A stretch of 64,000 nt of DNA from Streptomyces sp. NBC_01197. Its GTDB lineage: Bacteria; Actinomycetota; Actinomycetes; Streptomycetales; Streptomycetaceae. The notes below the pieces were generated by a model. It ran no database searches. It saw only the letters and a program-made list of their open reading frames with translations, and was not told the DNA's origin. The translations under genes were made by a program, and so were the position numbers. Positions 52,177 through 60,827 of the stretch are shown here, one piece after another. Location: the NCBI RefSeq assembly GCF_036010505.1, contig NZ_CP108569.1:3421001-3485000 (forward strand). Reading direction: 5' to 3'. How positions within the stretch are numbered: position 1 is the first letter of the stretch; every line of letters begins with the position of its first letter.

Positions 52177-53181
52177 TCAGGCCACCGACAGGCCGGAGGC
52201 GTTGCGACGGCGGCGGACCATGTAGATGCCCGCGCCGACGCCGCCGAGGAGCAGCACCGAACCAGCGGCCACGCCGCTGTTGGCCGCGAGGCCGCCGCCA
52301 CCGGTGTGCATCCCACCGTGCGGCCGGCCGTGGTCACGGCCACCGTCCTGGTCGTTCCAGGAACCGTCCTGGTCGTTGTTCCAGGAGTCGTCCTTCCAGG
52401 AGCCGCCCTCGTCCATGCCGGCGGACGAGCCCTCGTCGTCACCCATGGTCAGCGCCGTGTTCATGGCGAGGGCACCACCGCCGGTGTGCATCCCGCCGTG
52501 CGGCCGGCCGTGGTCGTGATCGCCGTGGTCACCGTGGTCGTGATCCCCGTGGTCACCGTGGTCGTGGTCACCGTGGTCGCCGTGGTCGCCGTGGTCGTGG
52601 TCACCGTGGTCGTCGCCGCCGTACGCGTCGCCGCCGTCGTCGCCCGTCGTCACCATCGGAGTCATCGCGAGAGCGCCACCACCCGTACGCATCCCACCGT
52701 GCGGCCGGCCGTGGTCGTGGTCACCGTGGCCGTGATCGCCGTGGTCGTGGTCGCCGTGGTCGCCGTGGTCGTGGTCACCGTGGTCACCGTGGCCGTCGCC
52801 GCCGTACGCGTCGCCGCCGTCGTCGCCCGTCGTCACCATCGGAGTCATCGCGAGAGCGCCACCACCCGTACGCATCCCACCGTGCGGCCGGCCGTGGTCG
52901 TGGTCACCGTGGCCGTGATCGCCGTGGTCGTGGTCACCGTGACCGTGGTCGCCGTGGTCGCCGTGGTCGTGGTCACCGTGGTCGCCCTGCCCGTGGTCAT
53001 GGCCGTGGTCGCCACGGCCGCCGCCGTCGCTGTTGCCGGGGTTGTCATGGCCGCTACTAGCGGCTGCGCCGCTGTCCGAGGCCGGCGTGACGGCCGTCGT
53101 CAGGGCGTACGCGGCGGGAGCGGTGAAGGCAAGGGCGGCAGTCACAGCAGCTGACGCGAGCAAGGTACGGGCAGTGCGCAT
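52177..53181 (-). CDS. Secreted, membrane-tethered His/Asp/Gly-rich repeat protein, likely sortase substrate
   Basis: 334 residues from ATG 53181. Signal peptide RTARTLLASAAVTAALAF ... AYA; then long runs of DHGDHDHG; a final hydrophobic helix (SGVAAGSVLLLGGVGAGIYM) and RRRRN, the layout of a sortase-anchored protein. The motif RPHGGM(H/R)TGGG(A/G)LA occurs four times, three inside and once before the final helix, so it looks like a duplicated sorting-signal region. The DNA carries near-identical 183-base tandem units. His/Asp runs may bind metal ions. No named family recognised. Confidence 0.8.
   Translation of the reverse strand: MRTARTLLASAAVTAALAFTAPAAYALTTAVTPASDSGAAASSGHDNPGNSDGGGRGDHGHDHGQGDHGDHDHGDHGDHGHGDHDHGDHGHGDHDHGRPHGGMRTGGGALAMTPMVTTGDDGGDAYGGDGHGDHGDHDHGDHGDHDHGDHGHGDHDHGRPHGGMRTGGGALAMTPMVTTGDDGGDAYGGDDHGDHDHGDHGDHGDHDHGDHGDHDHGDHGDHDHGRPHGGMHTGGGALAMNTALTMGDDEGSSAGMDEGGSWKDDSWNNDQDGSWNDQDGGRDHGRPHGGMHTGGGGLAANSGVAAGSVLLLGGVGAGIYMVRRRRNASGLSVA
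52618..52935. repeat. 183-bp tandem duplication inside the His-rich gene
   Basis: The segment from 52618 (GCCGTACGCGTCGCCGCCGT...) to about 52752 recurs at 52801-52935 with no difference I can see; the period is 183 bases (61 codons). Each unit encodes one RPHGGMRTGGGALAMTPM block plus HGDHDHG runs. Confidence 0.85.
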
Positions 53182-53543
53182 TGAGAGGATTCCTTTCGCC
53201 ACGACTGCGACGGCTGACACTCCGTCGGCTCATCGATTCGCAGAAGCGACGTCCTCACCATCAGCAGGAATATGACGCCCCGCCACCGGAGACCGGGGCA
53301 TCCGAGTGAAGGCATGGGCTCAATGAGTTCAGGACCGGCCGATATTCACCCGATGGACGGCACGTCGTACCGCCGCAGCACCCACGCGATGAGGTAGAGC
53401 CGCGGGTGAGCGCAGTGGAGAGCGCTGCGCCCTCTCCCACTGCAAGCGCCGCCCATGAGCAGATCTGGGGCCGGGCCGGGGATCTGCTCCTGGCGCACTG
53501 TCTGCCGGGCCACACCATCGCCGGCCCGACGGCACAGCGACAC

Positions 53544-53613
53544 GGGCCGCTCAGCACTCAGCGGGCCGCTCAGCATCAAGCGACCCGCTCAGCACCCACC
53601 ACTCACCGCTCAG
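53544..53613. repeat. 19-bp tandem repeats (SRCCCGCTCAGCA type) downstream of DUF5063 gene
   Basis: GGGCCGCTCAGCA at 53544 and 53563, GACCCGCTCAGCA at 53582, and a weaker ACCGCTCAG at about 53604 give a 19-base period. The wider interval 53182-53609 contains this array, a small GCAGTGG/CCACTGC dyad at 53412-53443, and no gene I can support. Confidence 0.7.
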
Positions 53614-54266
53614 ACCGAGGGGAGTCCCAGCGGAGCACCGATCTCCTCGGCCATGACGCGGCCCGCCTCCTCGGCCAGTACCTCTTCGCTCAGGTCCTGG
53701 TCCGTGTCCAGGCCGTCGAGGGCCGGGAGCGGCTGGTCGAGACGGACGTGGGCGACCAGGGACTGGAGTGCGCGCAGCGCGGCCGCCGCGGTGGAACCCC
53801 AGTTGGAGAAGTACGAGAACTGCCACCACCACATCGCCTCGGTGGTCCGGCCCGCGCGGTAATGGGCCATGCCGTGACGGAGGTCGGTGAGGATGTCCGC
53901 GAGGTCGTCGCTGATGCGGCAGGCGACGGGGGCCTTGTGCGGCTCGTACGGGTCGAACACCTCGGAGTACACGTCGACCGGCTCCAGCAGCTGCGCGAAG
54001 CGCTCCCGCAGGTCGTCGGCGTCGGGCTCCGGGCCGAGGTCGGGCTCGTAACGGTCGGCCGGGAGGATGTCCTCGTGCGCGCCGAGGCGGCCGCCGGCCA
54101 GGAGGAGCTGGGAGATCTCCAGCAGCAGGAAGGGCACCGCCCTGTCCGGCTCATCACCCCTGGCCACCTCGGTGACCGCGACGATGAAGGACTCGACCTG
54201 GTCGGCGATCTGGACGTCGAAGTCGTTCGGGTCTTCCGTGACCTTGTTCAGCGTTGCGTCAGACAT
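53610..54266 (-). CDS. DUF5063 domain protein
   Basis: 218 residues from ATG 54266 ([20 protein letters not shown]) with GAGGGGAG upstream. Acidic and helical, typical of the DUF5063 family ([60 protein letters not shown]). Function unknown. It overlaps the end of recR by eight bases on the same strand, a linkage conserved in Streptomyces, which hints at a role tied to DNA repair or to expression of recR. Confidence 0.88.
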   Translation of the reverse strand: MSDATLNKVTEDPNDFDVQIADQVESFIVAVTEVARGDEPDRAVPFLLLEISQLLLAGGRLGAHEDILPADRYEPDLGPEPDADDLRERFAQLLEPVDVYSEVFDPYEPHKAPVACRISDDLADILTDLRHGMAHYRAGRTTEAMWWWQFSYFSNWGSTAAAALRALQSLVAHVRLDQPLPALDGLDTDQDLSEEVLAEEAGRVMAEEIGAPLGLPSV

Positions 54267-54858
54267 CGAGTAGTCGTCTCCCCTCAAAAGCACGACCGAG
54301 CGTGACCTCGTCCGCGTATTCCAGATCTCCACCGACAGGAAGACCACTCGCCAGGCGTGTGACCTTCAAACCCATGGGTTTGATCATTCGCGCGAGGTAC
54401 GTCGCCGTGGCCTCGCCCTCCAGGTTCGGGTCGGTCGCCAGGATCAGCTCCGTGACGGCGCCGTCCGCGAGCCTGGCCAGGAGTTCCCGGATCCGCAGAT
54501 CGTCGGGTCCGACGCCCTCGATGGGGCTGATGGCGCCACCGAGCACGTGGTAGCGGCCCCGGAACTCACGGGTCCGCTCGACCGCCACGACGTCCTTCGG
54601 TTCCTCGACGACACAGATGACCGTCTGGTCGCGACGGGTGTCCCGGCAGATCCCGCAGAGCTCGGCCTGCGCGACATTGCCGCACACCGCGCAGAACCGG
54701 ACCTTGTCCTTCACTTCGAGCAGCGAGTGCGCGAGGCGACGCACGTCGGTGGGCTCGGCCTGGAGGATGTGGAAGGCGATCCGCTGCGCGCTCTTGGGAC
54801 CGACGCCGGGCAGCCTGCCCAACTCGTCGATGAGGTCCTGGACCACGCCTTCGTACAA
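54259..54858 (-). CDS. recR: Recombination mediator protein RecR
   Basis: 199 residues, standard length. Helix-hairpin-helix [20 protein letters not shown], a four-cysteine zinc finger (Cys56, 59, 68, 71), then the Toprim domain ([33 protein letters not shown]). RecR with RecO and RecF loads RecA at gaps. TTG start at 54858 with GAGG upstream; the order ybaB-recR-DUF5063 is the usual Streptomyces one. Confidence 0.96.
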   Translation of the reverse strand: MYEGVVQDLIDELGRLPGVGPKSAQRIAFHILQAEPTDVRRLAHSLLEVKDKVRFCAVCGNVAQAELCGICRDTRRDQTVICVVEEPKDVVAVERTREFRGRYHVLGGAISPIEGVGPDDLRIRELLARLADGAVTELILATDPNLEGEATATYLARMIKPMGLKVTRLASGLPVGGDLEYADEVTLGRAFEGRRLLDV

Positions 54859-54972
54859 CGGAGCGCCTCTTTCGTTCTGCTGTGGAACTTACGGTAGTTG
54901 GTGTGGGGTTCCCTTAGAACCTCGGGAGCGTGAAGACCTTCGGAAGCTCTGGTGTCACCCGCCCCGCACGCC

Positions 54973-55308
54973 TCAGATACCGAGACCCGGCATACCGCCG
55001 AGCCCCTGGGCGAGCGGACCGAGCTTCTGCTGCTGGAGCGCCGAAGCGTTCTCGTTGGCGGCGTGGACCGCGGCGACGATCAGGTCCGCCAGGGTCTCAG
55101 TGTCCTCGGGATCGACGGCCTTGGGATCGATCACCAGGCCGCGCAGCTCACCGGAGCCGGTGACGGTGGCCTTGACCAGACCGCCGCCCGCCTGGCCGTC
55201 GACCTCGGTCCGTGCCAGTTCCTCCTGAGCCTGCGCGAGATCCTGCTGCATCTTCTGGGCCTGCTGAAGCAGCTGCTGCATATTGGGCTGGCCACCACCG
55301 GGAATCAC
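54973..55308 (-). CDS. YbaB/EbfC nucleoid-associated protein
   Basis: 111 residues from GTG 55308. The typical amphipathic start, [20 protein letters not shown], leads to the core [20 protein letters not shown]. These small dimeric proteins bind DNA and shape the nucleoid; they are nearly always placed beside recR, as here (114 bases apart). The end, [16 protein letters not shown], fits the family. Confidence 0.94.
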   Translation of the reverse strand: MIPGGGQPNMQQLLQQAQKMQQDLAQAQEELARTEVDGQAGGGLVKATVTGSGELRGLVIDPKAVDPEDTETLADLIVAAVHAANENASALQQQKLGPLAQGLGGMPGLGI

Positions 55309-55670
55309 GGGTCACTCCGAGGCTGTTCGACGACATTCCGACTGCGCCAGGACTGTGTTCCTGCCGCGTTTCACTGCGTAAAACGAGCCTACGTGGTCCC
55401 CGGTCGGCCCGCCCTCCACCGCGAGGACCAACTCTTTCGGGTGAGAGTACGACGGCTCCTCTACCTGATCACGGCCCGCTTACAGTCGTAAACCCTGGCA
55501 TAACGGCGCCATCGCCCACCATTCGGCGGTATGAAGGGCACTCGCATCAGCAGCGTTCGCACGGCCGGTGTCCAGTCAGGGCCGGTGCGCCAGTACGGCC
55601 GGTGTCCGGCACGGTCCGGCGCGGCCCGGTAGGCACGCGCGCACCGTGCGTGACGGAGGGGAGGAGCCTG

Positions 55671-56576
55671 GTGGGCCAGCCGGAGATGCCGCAGCCCGAT
55701 GAGGACGCCGTACGACCCGGGGGCGGCCCCGGCACGGGTCCCCGGGCGGACACGGGACCGGAGACGGGGGCCTGCGCCCCGGCCACGGATCCGGGTACGA
55801 AACCCGTACCCGCGGCCGGTCCTGCTACGGGTACGGATACAGCCGCGGCTCCGGGCATGGACACCTGGACGTGCACAGGCGCCGGCACCCTCGCCGATCC
55901 GGGCGCGGACCTGACCGGTGAACCGTTTCCGCCGGGTGACTGGGGCGAGCCGGTCGAGCGCCTGGACGAGCTGTACCGGTGGGTGGAGTCGGCCGCTCTG
56001 CGGACCGCGGGCTGGTACCTGGCCGACCGGACCTGGAAGCGCCGGGGGGCGCGGGCCCTGCGGGCGGGGGCGGCCGGGGGTGCGATCGTGGGGGCGTTAC
56101 TGCCGCTGCTCGACCTGGCGGCCGGTCTGCACGGTGCGGCGGAGTGGGGCTATCCGGCGCTGCTGGCCGGAGTGGCGTGCGCGGCGGGCGACCGCTGGTT
56201 CGGGCTGACCGCCGGCTGGATGCGCGACGTGGCGACGGCGCAGGCGGTGCAGCGGCGGCTCCAGGTGCTCCAGTTCGACTGGGCGTCGGAGAGCGTCCGC
56301 GAGGCGCTCGGCCCGGCGGAGGGCACGGCGAGCGAGGCCACCGAACGCTGCCTGGGAGTGCTGCGCAGGTTCTCGGACGACATGACCGACCTCGTACGGG
56401 GTGAGACGGCGGAGTGGATGATCGGGTTCCGTACGGGCGGCGCGGTGCCCGTGTCGGTGCGGGGCCCCGGGGAAGCGCGCGGCGGCGAGCCGGCGCCCGT
56501 GGGCCGCGCGGCGCCGGCGATGGGCGTACGCCCGAACATGCCGCGCCAGCGCCCACCGGAGCAGCCCTCGCGCTAG
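55671..56576 (+). CDS. SLATT-like two-helix membrane protein
   Basis: 301 residues from GTG 55671 (GAGGAG close upstream). The first 80 residues are a Gly/Pro/Thr-rich disordered stretch. The core reads LDELYRWVESAALRTAGWYL, two membrane helices (GGAIVGALLPLLDLAAGL and YPALLAGVACAAGDRWFGL), then a helical tail (QAVQRRLQVLQFDWASESVR). This is the SLATT layout (two helices plus cytosolic helices), known from nucleotide-signal conflict systems but also in core Streptomyces loci like this one. It is divergent from ybaB across 362 bases in which I see no gene. Confidence 0.75.
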   Translation: MGQPEMPQPDEDAVRPGGGPGTGPRADTGPETGACAPATDPGTKPVPAAGPATGTDTAAAPGMDTWTCTGAGTLADPGADLTGEPFPPGDWGEPVERLDELYRWVESAALRTAGWYLADRTWKRRGARALRAGAAGGAIVGALLPLLDLAAGLHGAAEWGYPALLAGVACAAGDRWFGLTAGWMRDVATAQAVQRRLQVLQFDWASESVREALGPAEGTASEATERCLGVLRRFSDDMTDLVRGETAEWMIGFRTGGAVPVSVRGPGEARGGEPAPVGRAAPAMGVRPNMPRQRPPEQPSR

Positions 56577-56616
56577 CCGAGGGCTGTCCCGTAGGCAGGA
56601 AGACCGCGTAGCGGGA

Positions 56617-57570
56617 TCACGCGGCCCCGGCGGCGGTGGCGGCCCGCGCCGCGTCGAGCAGGGGCAGTACGCCCTGGTCGACGAGCAGGGCGGCCAGGGC
56701 AGCGCCGAGCTTCTCCGGTTCATCGGGTGAACCGGTGAGCCGTGCCGAGATCTGCTCGGTGCCGTCCAGCGACGTCACCTGGCCGGACAGACCGAGGCTG
56801 CCGTCCGCGAGGAGTTCGGCGTACGCACCCAGGGGGACACTGCAGCCCCCGTGCAGCTCGGCGAGCAGGGAGCGCTCCGCCCGTACCGCCGCGTCCACGG
56901 TGATGTCGCCCGCGCCGACGAGGATTTCGCGCAGAGCCGTGTTGTCCTCGCGTACCTGAATCCCCAGCGCCCCCTGGCCGGGGCTCGGCGGAAACTTGTC
57001 GAGCGGCAGCAGTTCACCGATCGCGTCGTCGAGGCCGAGCCGGTGGATCCCCGCGGCGGCGAGGACGACCGCGTCCAGGCCCATCGTTTCGATCTTCTTC
57101 AGCCGGGGCGGCACGTTCCCCCGGATCGGCACCATTTCGAGGTCGGGCCGCACGGCGAGCAGCTGCCCGATACGGCGCGGCGCACCGGTACCCACGCGGG
57201 CGCCCTTCCGGAGCCCCGCGAGAGTGGAGCCGCAGAGCGCGTCCCGCACGTCCTCGCGCGCCGGCGGGGGCAGCAGGACGAGTGCGGGCGGATTCGACGT
57301 GGGAAGGTCCTTGAGCGAGTGGATGACGACGTCCACGTCACCCCGTACCAGGGCTGCTTCCTGCTCGGTGCTGAAAGCGGAACCACCGCTGACGGCGCTC
57401 ACACTGGACATCGCCGCCCTGCGGTCCTTGTCGCCCCCTTCGAGGATCACCCGGTGGGTGAAGGTGACCTCGGGATACCGCTCCCGCAAGGGCTTCAGAT
57501 ATTCGCGGACCTGAGCTTTGGCAAGGTTGCTCGCGCGCGAGCCGACGAGGTACTGCGCCACGGTGATCAC
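56617..57570 (-). CDS. hemC: Hydroxymethylbilane synthase (porphobilinogen deaminase), solitary copy
   Basis: 317 residues. The active-site Lys87-Asp88 (HSLKDLPT), Arg132/133 (GAPRRIGQL), Arg150 (IRGNVPPRL) and cofactor-binding Cys243 (HGGCSVPLGAY) are all present, so it should polymerise porphobilinogen to hydroxymethylbilane. No hemA, hemB or hemD is near, whereas Streptomyces normally keep hemACD together; this may be a second, specialised copy. GTG 57561 has a better-spaced GGAGA than GTG 57570. Confidence 0.9.
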   Translation of the reverse strand: MITVAQYLVGSRASNLAKAQVREYLKPLRERYPEVTFTHRVILEGGDKDRRAAMSSVSAVSGGSAFSTEQEAALVRGDVDVVIHSLKDLPTSNPPALVLLPPPAREDVRDALCGSTLAGLRKGARVGTGAPRRIGQLLAVRPDLEMVPIRGNVPPRLKKIETMGLDAVVLAAAGIHRLGLDDAIGELLPLDKFPPSPGQGALGIQVREDNTALREILVGAGDITVDAAVRAERSLLAELHGGCSVPLGAYAELLADGSLGLSGQVTSLDGTEQISARLTGSPDEPEKLGAALAALLVDQGVLPLLDAARAATAAGAA

Positions 57571-57806
57571 TCTCCAGGCTGACGGGGTGTCGCCAGGCTA
57601 GGACGCGCGGAGGGGCGTTCATACAGACACGCGGTCGGCATGGCACGGCACGACAGTGGGTAACGAGAGCGCCGGTCCTCACCCATGCCGCACCGGCGCC
57701 GGGGGGAGGAAGGGCAGGGCGAGACCCGCGGTCGCGGGAGTCTCCCACCTCCGTGCTTGAGCTGGTCCCGGTGCCGGGACCAGAGAGGAACTCGGTGAAC
57801 TCCCCT

Positions 57807-59387
57807 TCAGACCGGGTTGTCGACAGCGGTCAGACTGCCGGACCCTCCGGCCACTGCATAGGAGGTGAGGTGGGTGACCGGGCTGTCCGGCAGTGTGCGA
57901 TCGGCGGTCTTGTACCAGTCGAACTGGACCCGATCAGCGTTGACATCGACGATGCCGCATCCGTTCGATGCGACATCGCCCCACGACAAATGGGGATTCA
58001 CCGCGAGGACGGCATGCGCCGACAGACCGTCGCTGACGCTGCCGAGTGTCGGGCTGGTGATCGAGGAGACGACGAACTGTGAGGCGAGAGGAGTTCCGCC
58101 GCCCTGGGCGGGTACTTGTCCCGCCCACGAGGAGTGCACGTCCCCGCTGAGGATCACCGCGTTGCGCGTGCCGTGGTTGCGCAGATGCGTGAACAGTTCG
58201 TTCTGGTCCGCCTGGTAACCGTCCCACGCGTCCGTGTTGACCGAGGTGGCAGGTTCGGGTCGGCCGGTGGGCACGAGCCACGGCATGGCTACGACGGAAC
58301 TGCCGATAAGTTGCCAGGTGGCGGTGGTGCGTGCGAGCCCGTCCTTGAACCACGCCATCTGAGAGCGGCCGAGCAGAGTCCGTGACGGATCGCTTATTCC
58401 GGCTGCGTCAGTCGGGGCGACTTGCTCGGACCGGAAGCTGCGCAGGTCCAGCATGGTCAGGTCGACGAGCGTGCCGAAGTGCAGGCGCCGACGTGTGGAG
58501 TTGGCCAGGGATTGGCGTACCGGCAACCACTCGAAATAGGCTCGCTTGGCCGCTGCGGCCCGGTCGGCCCAGGAGCCTTCTGTAGCGGGATCGTGGTCGC
58601 CCGCTCCGCCGGACCACGCATTGCCGCACACTTCGTGGTCGTCCCAGGTGGCAATGAACGGCGCAGCCGCGTGAAGGGCCTGCAAATCCGGGTCGGTGCG
58701 ACACTGGCCGTGCCGGGCACGGTAGTCGGCGAGCGAGACGCACTTATGCGTCGGGGACAGGGCCCGCACGTCGGTGCCCTGGGGCCCCTGCTCGTATATG
58801 TAGTCACCGAGGTGGATGACCGCATCGAGGTCGCGGCGGCCCGCGAGGTGGCGGTAGGCGGTGTAGTACCCGGCGCGGTAATTGGCGCAGGAGACAACGC
58901 CGAACCGGACGCCGGCCTGGGAACTGGGCTCGGGAGCGGTGCGGGTGCGGCCGACCGGTGAGGTCTGGTTTCCCGCCTGGAACCGGTAGTGGTACGTGCA
59001 GGCAGCACGTAGTCCGATCACGTCGATGTGCACCGTGTGGTCGCGGTCGGCATCGGTACGGGCCGTGCCGGTTCGAACGATGTGCTGGAAGGCCGGGTCT
59101 TCGGAGACCTCCCATGTCACGTCGGTGGCCGGTCCGCTGTCCTGGCCGGGCATGCACGCTGAAGTGGGGGTGACGCGCGTCCAGATGATCACGCGATCGT
59201 GCATCGGATCTCCGGAAGCGACGCCGTGCGCGAACATCTCCGACGCCGCGGTGTCGCGGAGCCACGGGCCGGTGGCGGGCTCGACGGCTGAGGCTTCGGA
59301 CACGTGGGTCGCACCCATGGCGGCGACGCCCGAAGCCGCGGTCACGATACGTACGAACTGGCGGCGGTGCAGTGGACGAGCTGTCAT
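57807..59387 (-). CDS. phoD: Alkaline phosphatase D (PhoD-type), Tat-exported
   Basis: 526 residues from ATG 59387. The twin-arginine signal RPLHRRQFVRIVTAASGVAA suits Tat export. The catalytic domain has RVIIWTRVTP, a first metal cluster GVVSCANYRAGYYTAYRHLA, AVIHLGDYIYEQ and WDDHEVCGN, later SGDVHSSW. PhoD is a calcium/iron phosphodiesterase-phosphatase of the Pho regulon. A possible Pho box was not searched. It is alone, with about 250 quiet bases on either side. Confidence 0.9.
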   Translation of the reverse strand: MTARPLHRRQFVRIVTAASGVAAMGATHVSEASAVEPATGPWLRDTAASEMFAHGVASGDPMHDRVIIWTRVTPTSACMPGQDSGPATDVTWEVSEDPAFQHIVRTGTARTDADRDHTVHIDVIGLRAACTYHYRFQAGNQTSPVGRTRTAPEPSSQAGVRFGVVSCANYRAGYYTAYRHLAGRRDLDAVIHLGDYIYEQGPQGTDVRALSPTHKCVSLADYRARHGQCRTDPDLQALHAAAPFIATWDDHEVCGNAWSGGAGDHDPATEGSWADRAAAAKRAYFEWLPVRQSLANSTRRRLHFGTLVDLTMLDLRSFRSEQVAPTDAAGISDPSRTLLGRSQMAWFKDGLARTTATWQLIGSSVVAMPWLVPTGRPEPATSVNTDAWDGYQADQNELFTHLRNHGTRNAVILSGDVHSSWAGQVPAQGGGTPLASQFVVSSITSPTLGSVSDGLSAHAVLAVNPHLSWGDVASNGCGIVDVNADRVQFDWYKTADRTLPDSPVTHLTSYAVAGGSGSLTAVDNPV

Positions 59388-59638
59388 ACCGGCCACCGTA
59401 GCCTCGGAGATCGGCTGCAAGGCGGACCGCAGGCATATTCTCAGGAAGGTATAAGACTGCACCGCAGAACCGGCAGAATGAGGCGCACAGGGCCGGGACA
59501 GCCGTCAGGTCGCCGACTTCTTCGGGGAGACGAGCCGGTGGTGAAGCCGACAGAAACGGAGCCGGCCGCCTCCACGACCGTCGCGGTCATAGGTGCCGGG
59601 TCGCGCGGGCCGGGCATCGCTACGGCCCGGTTGGTGCC

Positions 59639-60703
59639 TCAGGCCGGGGCCACGGCCGACGGCCGCATTGACGCGTGCGCGAACTCCGCCACCCCGTCGG
59701 CGAACGGCACCGAAGGCAGCCAGCCCAGTTCGGCCCGGATCCGCGCGGAGGACGCCGTGATGTGGCGGACGTCGCCCAGCCGGTACTCCCCGGTGACCAG
59801 CGGGGCCGGCCCCGGGTACGCCGTGGCGAGCTGCTGCGCCATGTCCAGGATGGTGTGCGGTTCGCCGCTGCCCACGTTGTACGCGCGCAGCTCCCCGTCC
59901 GCGCGGGCCGGGACCCCTTCCAGCGCCGCGGTGTTGGCGGACGCGATGTCCCGCACATGGACGAAGTCCCGCCGCTGCCCGCCGTCTTCGAACACGACCG
60001 GCGCGGTGCCGCGTGCCAGGGCCGAGCGGAAGAAGGACGCCACACCCGCGTACGGGGTGTCCCGGGGCATCCCGGGCCCGTACACGTTGTGGTAGCGCAG
60101 CGCGACCGCCCGGCCGCCGGTCGCCCGGGCCCACGCCGCGGCCAGGTGTTCCTGGGCGAGCTTCGTCGTCGCGTACACGTTCCTCGGGTCGACCGGCGCT
60201 TCCTCGGTGACCAGGCCCGGCGCCACTTCGTCGCCGCACTGCGGGCACACGGGCTCGAACCGGCCCGCTTCGAGATCGGCGGGTGAGCGCGGGCCGGGGC
60301 GTACGACGCCGTGCCGGGCGCAGTCGTAACGGCCCTCCCCGTAGACCACCATGGACCCGGCCAGCACCAGGTCGCGCACGCCCGCGCCCTCCATGGCCGC
60401 GAGCAGCACAGCGGTGCCCAGGTCGTTGCAGCTCACATAGTCCGGCGCGTCGGCGAAGTGCTTGCCGAGGCCGACCATCGCAGCCTGGTGGCAGACCGCG
60501 TCCACACCGTGCAGGGCCTTCTCCACCGCTGCCCTGTCCCGGACGTCGGCCTCGATCCACTCCGCTCCGGTGGGGGTCGGCCGCTGGGCGTGCGCCGCGG
60601 CCAACAGGGCGTCGAACACGACCGGTTCGTGCCCCCGGGCGGTCAGGTCGGCGACGATGTGCGAGCCGATGAAACCCGCGCCTCCAGTGACAAGTACACG
60701 CAT
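59639..60703 (-). CDS. NAD-dependent epimerase/dehydratase (extended SDR)
   Basis: 354 residues. NAD site VTGGAGFIGSHIV at residues 4-16; catalytic Tyr and Lys in YATTKLAQEHLA; SMVVYGEGRYD as the Ser region. An unusual insert holds CPQCG, perhaps a zinc site. It should act on a nucleotide sugar (UDP-glucose 4-epimerase or dehydratase type). It precedes PhoD and follows a hypothetical gene and the large glycosyltransferase on the same strand, so a surface-glycan pathway is plausible. Confidence 0.88.
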   Translation of the reverse strand: MRVLVTGGAGFIGSHIVADLTARGHEPVVFDALLAAAHAQRPTPTGAEWIEADVRDRAAVEKALHGVDAVCHQAAMVGLGKHFADAPDYVSCNDLGTAVLLAAMEGAGVRDLVLAGSMVVYGEGRYDCARHGVVRPGPRSPADLEAGRFEPVCPQCGDEVAPGLVTEEAPVDPRNVYATTKLAQEHLAAAWARATGGRAVALRYHNVYGPGMPRDTPYAGVASFFRSALARGTAPVVFEDGGQRRDFVHVRDIASANTAALEGVPARADGELRAYNVGSGEPHTILDMAQQLATAYPGPAPLVTGEYRLGDVRHITASSARIRAELGWLPSVPFADGVAEFAHASMRPSAVAPA

Positions 60704-60772
60704 GCCGTGAAGCGTACGTCCGGCCGCGCGCCGACCCCGACCACGGGACGCGTTACGGGGGGGGATGTCGGG

Positions 60773-60808
60773 GAGGGGAGGGCTCCCCCAGGGGGGAGCC
60801 CTCCCCTC
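60773..60808. terminator. 17-bp perfect inverted repeat
   Basis: GAGGGGAGGGCTCCCCC, two-base loop, exact complement GGGGGAGCCCTCCCCTC. It lies 20 bases beyond the stop of the gene ending at 60828 and should end that transcript, isolating the epimerase gene. Confidence 0.75.
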
Positions 60809-60827
60809 AGGCCGGGCGGAACTCCGG

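Noticed and set aside
52490..53030. CRISPR-like periodicity in the His-rich gene
   Set aside because: The repeats are in-frame codon units with no unique spacers and no cas genes in the window.
51751..53154. 467-codon plus-strand frame rich in Val/Ala opposite the His-rich protein
   Set aside because: Complement of the repeat region; no ribosome site or known fold.
53182..53543. Possible small RNA or gene between the His-rich and DUF5063 genes
   Set aside because: Only a bulged 7-bp dyad is seen; no promoter, start or conserved fold could be supported.
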